A stretch of 8,791 nucleotides of DNA from Actinomycetota bacterium (lineage in GTDB: Bacteria; Actinomycetota; Acidimicrobiia; Spongiisociales; UBA11373), in contig JAUYIV010000416.1 in NCBI GenBank assembly GCA_030688105.1, positions 1 through 8,791 on the forward strand. Direction: 5' to 3'. A program made the position numbers and the translations under genes. Position 1 is the stretch's first letter, and each line of letters opens with the position of its first letter. Of the stretch, positions 4,370 to 8,791 are shown one piece after another. Under the pieces are notes generated by a model. It had not been told where the DNA came from and made no database searches. It saw nothing but the letters and a program-made list of their open reading frames with translations.

Positions 4370-6143
4370 CGACCCGTCCGTCCCCGACTCGCCGGGTCAA
4401 CCCCGTCCCGTCGAGCCATTCCAGGAGAGGCACGGCGTGCTTGCGGGTGATGGCGAGGGCATCCCGGAAATCGGCGACTGTGAACCCGTCGGGGAGCGTG
4501 CGGACCAACTCGACGATCGCATCGATGGTCGTCGGTAGATAGGCGAACTCGCCGCCGACGCCGATCAGGTGTCCGGAGCGCAAGAGCGCGGCGACCACCT
4601 CTTGATCGAGCCCGAGCTCGTCCGACGATGGCGGGGCCAGTCCGGCGGACTCCAGCTTCGAGCGAGCCGCCACCCAGAGCGGATCGGCTCCCGCTGCGGT
4701 GTCGGGGTGGTGCCCGGCGAGCCGGACCGAAGCCCCGTCGACGACGATCCCGTCGAGCATCCCGATCACGGCGTCGAGCAGCGCCTGGTCGAGGCCGATC
4801 GCGTGCGCCAGGCTCGTCCTCGGGATTCCGGGTCGAAAGGGATGCTGCGCGTGAAATACGGACGTCGCTTCGGCGACCATCCGCGACAAATCTCGTTGTC
4901 GACGCGTCGAGAGGGCGAGCCCACCGGAGACCACCGCTCCTTCGGGACGCCCGCCCCCGGTGTCGGCGGCGAGGTCGGCGAGGGCGGCGATTCCCCTCGC
5001 CTCCAGGAGCGCGGTTGCCCTGTCGTCTGCCGTCGTCGGTGGCGGTCGCAGATGCTCGAGCGACCCACGAACCCGGCGAGCATGCTGCGCCGGCTGAGGG
5101 TCGAGCACCTCCCCTCCACCCACGACGGCACGATGTCCGACGTCCCGCAGTACGAAGCGGTCCCCGGCTCGCAGCGCGACCGGCCGTTCGGTCTCGATCA
5201 GGATCATCGAATCGTCACCCTCATCGCGGCCGATGACCCTGATGCGGGCCGGCCAGTCGCCGCTTCCAATGTGGACGTGAAACGACCCGCGGTCCCGCAG
5301 CGGATGCGGGGAGCCCCGGATCGTGCGCGCCGCGGCCACGAATCGGCGGGTCGGCCTCCACTCACCGGGATGGCCCAGCATCGCGCCTCTTTCGATCCGG
5401 GCGCGGTCCACCCCCGAGAGGTTGACGGCCGCCCGATTCCCCGGCTCGATCTTCTCGACGGCTCGTTCATGCACCTGGAGGCCGCGGATCCTCACGGGGA
5501 CGTCGCCCGGATGGAGGGCGAGCCTCTCCCCGACGGATATGGCGCCATCGCGGAGGGTGCCGGTCACGACGGTCCCGGCTCCGCCGATAGTGAAGGCGCG
5601 GTCGATCCACAGCCGGGGCCGACCCAGGTCGGGGGGCTCGATGCCGGCGATGAGTCGCGACAACTGTCGACGGAGGCGATCGATGCCCTCTCCGGAGGGA
5701 GCCGCCGTCGGGATGATCTCCGCGCCTGCCAGGGAGGTCCCATCGAGGCGCTCGGCGATGGCAACCGCAGCGAGCTCGAGGTCGTCGGCGTCGACCAGAT
5801 CGGCCCGGGTGAGGGCGACGACGCCGGGTGAGATTTGCAGGAGGTCGAGCACGGCGAGGTGCTCCTCCGACTGAGGCATCCAGCCCTCGTCTGCGGCGAC
5901 CACGAAGAGCGCGGCATCGGCGCCGTCGACACCGGCGAGCATGTTCTTCAGGAAGCGCTCGTGCCCCGGAACGTCGACGAACCCGACGTCGTGGCCCCCG
6001 AGCGTCGTCCAGGCGAAGCCGAGGTCGATCGTGAGCCCGCGGCGCTTCTCCTCGTCCCATCGGTCCGGATCGCGTCCGGTGAGTGCGATGACCAAGGTCG
6101 ACTTCCCGTGGTCGACATGCCCCGCGGTGGCGATCACCGGCAT
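4359..6143 (-). CDS. selB: Selenocysteine-specific translation elongation factor SelB
   Basis: SelB is a GTPase that carries Sec-tRNA(Sec) to the ribosome at UGA codons followed by a SECIS hairpin. The protein has 594 residues, normal for bacterial SelB. The GTPase domain shows G1 GHVDHGKS (8-15), the SelB-type switch RRGLTIDLGFAW (34-45), G3 DVPGH (57-61), G4 TRAD (112-115, in place of NKxD) and a G5-like APSGEG (148-153). Beta-barrel domains 2 and 3 follow (about 175-350, including FTIGGAGTVVTGTL 184-197). The C-terminal winged-helix region that reads the SECIS ends in FTVADFRDALAITRKHAVPLLEWLD (554-578) and RRVGDGRVV. The upstream frame is open, but ATG 6143 is chosen because the family N-terminus begins there. 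It overlaps the selA 3' end by 10 bases with no Shine-Dalgarno, suggesting translational coupling. Confidence 0.97.
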   Translation of the reverse strand: MPVIATAGHVDHGKSTLVIALTGRDPDRWDEEKRRGLTIDLGFAWTTLGGHDVGFVDVPGHERFLKNMLAGVDGADAALFVVAADEGWMPQSEEHLAVLDLLQISPGVVALTRADLVDADDLELAAVAIAERLDGTSLAGAEIIPTAAPSGEGIDRLRRQLSRLIAGIEPPDLGRPRLWIDRAFTIGGAGTVVTGTLRDGAISVGERLALHPGDVPVRIRGLQVHERAVEKIEPGNRAAVNLSGVDRARIERGAMLGHPGEWRPTRRFVAAARTIRGSPHPLRDRGSFHVHIGSGDWPARIRVIGRDEGDDSMILIETERPVALRAGDRFVLRDVGHRAVVGGGEVLDPQPAQHARRVRGSLEHLRPPPTTADDRATALLEARGIAALADLAADTGGGRPEGAVVSGGLALSTRRQRDLSRMVAEATSVFHAQHPFRPGIPRTSLAHAIGLDQALLDAVIGMLDGIVVDGASVRLAGHHPDTAAGADPLWVAARSKLESAGLAPPSSDELGLDQEVVAALLRSGHLIGVGGEFAYLPTTIDAIVELVRTLPDGFTVADFRDALAITRKHAVPLLEWLDGTGLTRRVGDGRVVRR

Positions 6144-7456
6144 GCGATTGCGAGCGCTGCCGCCAGCGTTGGGTCGTCTGACTCCGCGACGGCCCTGAGA
6201 TCGAGAACGAGCCTGCCCTCGTCGCGGCGCGCCACAACCGGCGGGTCCGCCTCGAGGAGCCGGCGCCACTGCTGCTCGGTCGCCTCGACCGCGATGACCG
6301 GGCCGGGGATCCCTCTCCCGGGTACCGATCCGGCACCCGGGACCGACTCTCCATCGACGATCGCCCCGGCGACACCGGACCTTTCCAGAACCTCGGTGCA
6401 TCGGGCGTGCAGCGCAGACTTCTCGATCGACGCCATCCTCCAGAACGGGATCTCGGCGCCCTTTCCCGCGGCGTACTTCTCCAGGGTGGCCGCCAGTCCG
6501 GCGAGGCTCGGCCCGTCGATCCTCACGGCGCGGGCCACCGGATGGACCCGCACCCGCTCGATCAGCTCCGCAGAACCGACGATCACCCCGGCCTGGGGGC
6601 CGCCGAGGAGCTTGTCACCCGAGAAGAGCACCAGATCGGCGCCCCTCTCCAGCGTCTGGCGGGCGCCCGGCTCACCGGTGAGCCAGGCCGGTGGGGGGCC
6701 CTCGATCCATGGCACCCGTTCGTCCAACAGCCCACTGCCGATGTCGGCCACGAGGGGGATGCCGTGCTCATGGGCGATGGCCGCGAGCTCCTGATAGCCG
6801 GTTTCCTGTGTGAAGCCCGCGATGCGGTAGTTGGATGGATGCACCTTGAGCACGGCGGCGGTCGCAGGGCCGATGGCCCGGGCGTAGTCCTTCGGCCGGG
6901 TGCGGTTGGTGGTGCCCACCTCGACCGCCTTTGCCCCGGAGGCGGAGATCAGCTCCGGGAGTCGAAACGAGCCCCCGATCTCGATCTGCTCGCCGCGTGA
7001 GACCAGGACCTCACGCCCGGCACCGAGTGCGGCGATCGTGAGGAACAGGGCACCAGCGTTGTTGTTCACGATCAGCGCATCCTCCGCCGACGTGACCACC
7101 GCTGCCAGACGGCGCGCGTAGGCGCCTCGGCCGCCCCGATGACCCGACGCGAGATCGAATTCGAGCGATGTGTAGCTGGTGCCGGACTGGGCGGCCGCCG
7201 CCTCTGCATCGGGGTGGACGGGGGCTCGTCCCAGGTTGGTGTGGAGGAGGACCCCGGTGGCGTTGATCACCCGGCCGGGCTTGAGACGGCCGATGCTGGC
7301 GGCAAGCCCTCTCGCCGCCTGCTGGGGATCGTCGTTCTCATCTCGCCGCCAGGCCTCGACGCTCGCCCGCGCCACCTCGACGAGCAAGGCCCTGGGGAGG
7401 GTCCCGTCGTCGAGGGATGCGGCCAGCGCATCGATCGAAGGAGGACGCGGGCCCAT
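6134..7456 (-). CDS. selA: L-seryl-tRNA(Sec) selenium transferase SelA
   Basis: SelA is the PLP-dependent, ring-forming enzyme that turns Ser-tRNA(Sec) into Sec-tRNA(Sec) with selenophosphate. The protein has 440 residues, close to the usual 450-470. Visible motifs: INATGVLLHTNLGRAP (64-79), VNNNAGAL (130-137), SRGEQIEIGGSFRLPE (153-168), GTTNRT (181-186), HPSNYRIAGFT (206-216), VADIGSGLL (236-244) and SGDKLLGGPQAG (279-290), in which K282 is the PLP-binding lysine. ATG 7456 is preferred over the in-frame GTG at 7462 because TAGGCT on this strand ends 6 bases before the ATG, a leaderless arrangement; neither has a strong Shine-Dalgarno. It heads the selA-selB operon and is divergent from the NUDIX gene. 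Its product requires selC (tRNA-Sec) and selD, neither of which is in the window. Confidence 0.96.
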   Translation of the reverse strand: MGPRPPSIDALAASLDDGTLPRALLVEVARASVEAWRRDENDDPQQAARGLAASIGRLKPGRVINATGVLLHTNLGRAPVHPDAEAAAAQSGTSYTSLEFDLASGHRGGRGAYARRLAAVVTSAEDALIVNNNAGALFLTIAALGAGREVLVSRGEQIEIGGSFRLPELISASGAKAVEVGTTNRTRPKDYARAIGPATAAVLKVHPSNYRIAGFTQETGYQELAAIAHEHGIPLVADIGSGLLDERVPWIEGPPPAWLTGEPGARQTLERGADLVLFSGDKLLGGPQAGVIVGSAELIERVRVHPVARAVRIDGPSLAGLAATLEKYAAGKGAEIPFWRMASIEKSALHARCTEVLERSGVAGAIVDGESVPGAGSVPGRGIPGPVIAVEATEQQWRRLLEADPPVVARRDEGRLVLDLRAVAESDDPTLAAALAIACR

Positions 7457-7484
7457 AGGCACAGCCTACAAGGCGACCTATATT
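7456..7484 (+). promoter_or_regulatory. Promoter of the NUDIX-MBL operon
   Basis: TAGGCA (7456-7461, four of six matches to TTGACA) and TATATT (7479-7484, five of six matches to TATAAT) are 17 bases apart, the ideal spacing. Only 8 bases separate the -10 box from the GTG at 7493, so the mRNA should be leaderless or nearly so. The -35 overlaps the selA start codon, and the spacer contains the selA -10 box. Confidence 0.6.
7463..7468 (-). promoter_or_regulatory. -10 box of selA (leaderless start)
   Basis: On the minus strand TAGGCT (TANNNT) is followed by 6 bases and the ATG at 7456, which would place transcription start at the A of the start codon. It forms one arm of a small inverted repeat, TAGGC-ACA-GCCTA (7456-7468), whose other arm is part of the NUDIX -35. 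No good -35 is visible for selA. Confidence 0.45.
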
Positions 7485-7492
7485 CGGAGCCC

Positions 7493-8218
7493 GTGGACTC
7501 TCCGGCGTCGGCAGACGTTCCCATTCGGCCCGCGGCGACCGTGCTCGCCCTCCGCCCCCGGCATCGGGGGTTCGAAGTGTTGATGGTCCGGCGGAGCCGC
7601 GACGCCGCCTTCATGGGAGGTGCCCATGTGTTTCCCGGCGGGGCGATCGACGATGTGGACCGCAGCGACGCGGCCACCCGGGTGATCCAGTGGGATGGCG
7701 ACCCCGACGAGCTCCCCTGGCGGTCGGCCGCAGTGCGAGAGCTGGCGGAGGAGGCGGGAGTGCTCCTCTGCGACGATCCCCCCGATTTGACCGGGCTCGA
7801 GGGTGCCGAGATGTATCGAGCCCTCGCCGCGTCGGGGGTTCGACTCGATGCCGGGCGCCTCGAGTGGGTCAGCAACTGGGTGACTCCTCAGGGACCGCCG
7901 CGCCGCTTCGACACGAGGTTCTTCATCACGATCGTGGCCGCGGGGACCGCGGCCTCCTCGGATCGCCGAGAGGTGTTCGATGCGGAGTGGGTCGACCCCG
8001 CCGGGGCCATCGCCGCGGCGGATGCGGGCGCGTGGCAGATCGAGTTTCCGACGCGAGTCCATCTCGAAATGCTGGCGAGCTTCGGGTCGGCCGACGAGGT
8101 GTTGCAGCATGCTCGAGACGCGAAGCCTCATCGGATCGAACCCCGCCTGATGCCGGGCCCCGATGGGGTGTGGACGCTGGTCCTGCCTGGAGACCCTGGC
8201 TTCGAGGGGGCGGGGTGA
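7493..8218 (+). CDS. NUDIX hydrolase with split (NUDT19-like) Nudix box
   Basis: This 241-residue cytoplasmic protein is a Nudix-fold pyrophosphatase. The start of the domain is typical (AATVLALRPRHRGFEVLMVRRS, about 14-35), followed by AFMGGAHVFPGGAIDD (39-54). The catalytic helix motif RELAEEAGV (82-90) matches RE-U-x-EE-x-G-U, with metal-binding E86 and E87. Between FPGG and RE lie about 31 residues instead of the canonical spacing, so the GX5EX7 half of the box is interrupted. Such inserts are known in NUDT19-type enzymes that hydrolyse CoA or acyl-CoA, so a CoA-type substrate is possible but not shown. EWVDPAGAI (165-173) and FPTRVHLEMLASF (185-197) are usual late motifs. GTG 7493 is chosen because the domain begins soon after and a good promoter ends 8 bases upstream; a GGAG is only 3 bases away. 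The stop overlaps the next start. Confidence 0.9.
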   Translation: MDSPASADVPIRPAATVLALRPRHRGFEVLMVRRSRDAAFMGGAHVFPGGAIDDVDRSDAATRVIQWDGDPDELPWRSAAVRELAEEAGVLLCDDPPDLTGLEGAEMYRALAASGVRLDAGRLEWVSNWVTPQGPPRRFDTRFFITIVAAGTAASSDRREVFDAEWVDPAGAIAAADAGAWQIEFPTRVHLEMLASFGSADEVLQHARDAKPHRIEPRLMPGPDGVWTLVLPGDPGFEGAG

Positions 8219-8791
8219 AGGTCCAGCGAGTGCTTGCCCCGAATCCATCGTCGTTCACCGGCCCTGGCACCAACACCTGGGTGGTGTCCTCAGGGGGGCA
8301 AGCGGTCGTGATCGACCCGGGACCGGAGATTCCCGAACACCTCTCCGCGATCCGGGAGGCGCTCTACGGCTTCGAGCCGGTGGCAGTGTTGGTGACCCAC
8401 GCCCATCCGGATCACGCCCCGGCGGCCGAGCCGCTCGCCAGGACCCTCGGGGTGCCGGCGATCGGTTCGGCCCCCGGGCCGGGCTTCAGGCCCGACCGGC
8501 GCATCGCCGACGGCGATTCGGTGGACTGCGGCGAGATGGTGGTCGTGGCGGTGGCGACGCCCGGCCATACCGCGGATTCCATGAGCTACCGGATCGACGG
8601 TGCGTTGTTCACCGGGGACCACATCATGGGCGGCTCGACGGTGATCGTCGAGGACATGTCCGACTACCTCACCTCATTGCGCGTCCTGCTCGACACCGGC
8701 CTGAGGGTGATCTATCCCGGCCACGGACCGGTGATCGAGGATCCCGACGCGACGATCGCCGAGTATCTCGCCCATCGCCTCGAGCGCGAAG
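8215..8791 (+). CDS. Metallo-beta-lactamase-fold hydrolase, LACTB2-like (3' end outside window)
   Basis: The frame begins with GTG at 8215, overlapping the NUDIX stop by 4 bases (GTGA), and is open to the edge (192 codons). The N-terminal NPSSFTGPGTNTWVV (10-24) and VIDPGP (32-37) are typical of the LACTB2-like branch of MBL hydrolases. Metal ligands are visible: THAHPDH (61-67) with H62, H64, D66, H67; H118 in TPGHT; D135 in FTGDHI; and H170 in YPGHGPV. All are in family order and spacing, so a binuclear zinc site should form. Human LACTB2 is an endoribonuclease; bacterial relatives are mostly uncharacterised, and the substrate here is not known. A purine-rich GAGGGGG (8204-8210) just upstream may serve as ribosome binding site, and the overlap suggests coupled translation with the NUDIX protein. 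The C-terminal winged-helix part of the family, if present, lies outside. Confidence 0.92.
   Translation, partial: MKVQRVLAPNPSSFTGPGTNTWVVSSGGQAVVIDPGPEIPEHLSAIREALYGFEPVAVLVTHAHPDHAPAAEPLARTLGVPAIGSAPGPGFRPDRRIADGDSVDCGEMVVVAVATPGHTADSMSYRIDGALFTGDHIMGGSTVIVEDMSDYLTSLRVLLDTGLRVIYPGHGPVIEDPDATIAEYLAHRLERE

Noticed and set aside
4569..5831. Rightward 420-residue open frame opposite selB.
   Set aside because: It is an antisense shadow in GC-rich DNA. SelB motifs cover the whole opposite strand without a break.

Overview
The window is GC-rich bacterial DNA with dense coding on both strands and frequent GTG starts. A WhiB-family [4Fe-4S] regulator, found only in Actinobacteria and their phages, places it in the Actinomycetota, probably a lineage outside the well-studied genera. 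I cannot name the genus from sequence alone. No mobile element, CRISPR array, toxin-antitoxin pair or phage gene is visible.

Layout, left to right. (1) The C-terminal 172 residues of aspartate-semialdehyde dehydrogenase (asd, +). (2) A roughly 285-base stretch without a convincing gene, holding a 14-base tandem repeat and a hairpin. (3) A tRNA-Pro(CGG) gene (+) and a perfect 10-bp hairpin that may terminate transcription from both sides. (4) A leftward pair: a stand-alone, partly degenerate receiver-domain protein followed by a CNNM/CBS/CorC_HlyC membrane protein. (5) Divergent from that pair, an NfeD-family membrane protein (+) whose catalytic serine position appears to be glycine. (6) A WhiB-like regulator (+). 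(7) Tail to tail with whiB and overlapping it by 11 bases, a leftward selA-selB operon for selenocysteine synthesis and insertion. (8) Divergent from selA, a rightward pair: a NUDIX hydrolase with a split, NUDT19-like Nudix box, and an overlapping metallo-beta-lactamase-fold hydrolase (LACTB2-like) that runs off the right edge.

How the genes work together. SelA converts seryl-tRNA(Sec) to selenocysteyl-tRNA(Sec), and SelB delivers it to UGA codons marked by a SECIS element. The organism therefore very likely makes selenoproteins, yet tRNA-Sec (selC), selD and any selenoprotein gene lie outside the window. The NUDIX and MBL genes overlap by 4 bases and should be cotranslated. The remaining genes look like housekeeping or envelope functions without an obvious shared pathway.

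The clearest structural pattern is at the gene starts. The four genes that head a transcription unit from a divergent intergenic space (receiver protein, nfeD, selA, NUDIX) each have a TANNNT -10-like hexamer ending 6-9 bases before the start codon, and three of them have no ribosome binding site. This is the signature of leaderless mRNAs. The internal gene corC and the separately promoted whiB instead have good Shine-Dalgarno sequences. A 20-bp inverted repeat sits over the -10 box of the receiver gene and is a candidate operator. I found no convincing new biological system; the most useful leads are this promoter architecture, the candidate operator, the degenerate receiver and NfeD proteins, and the missing partners of the selenocysteine genes.
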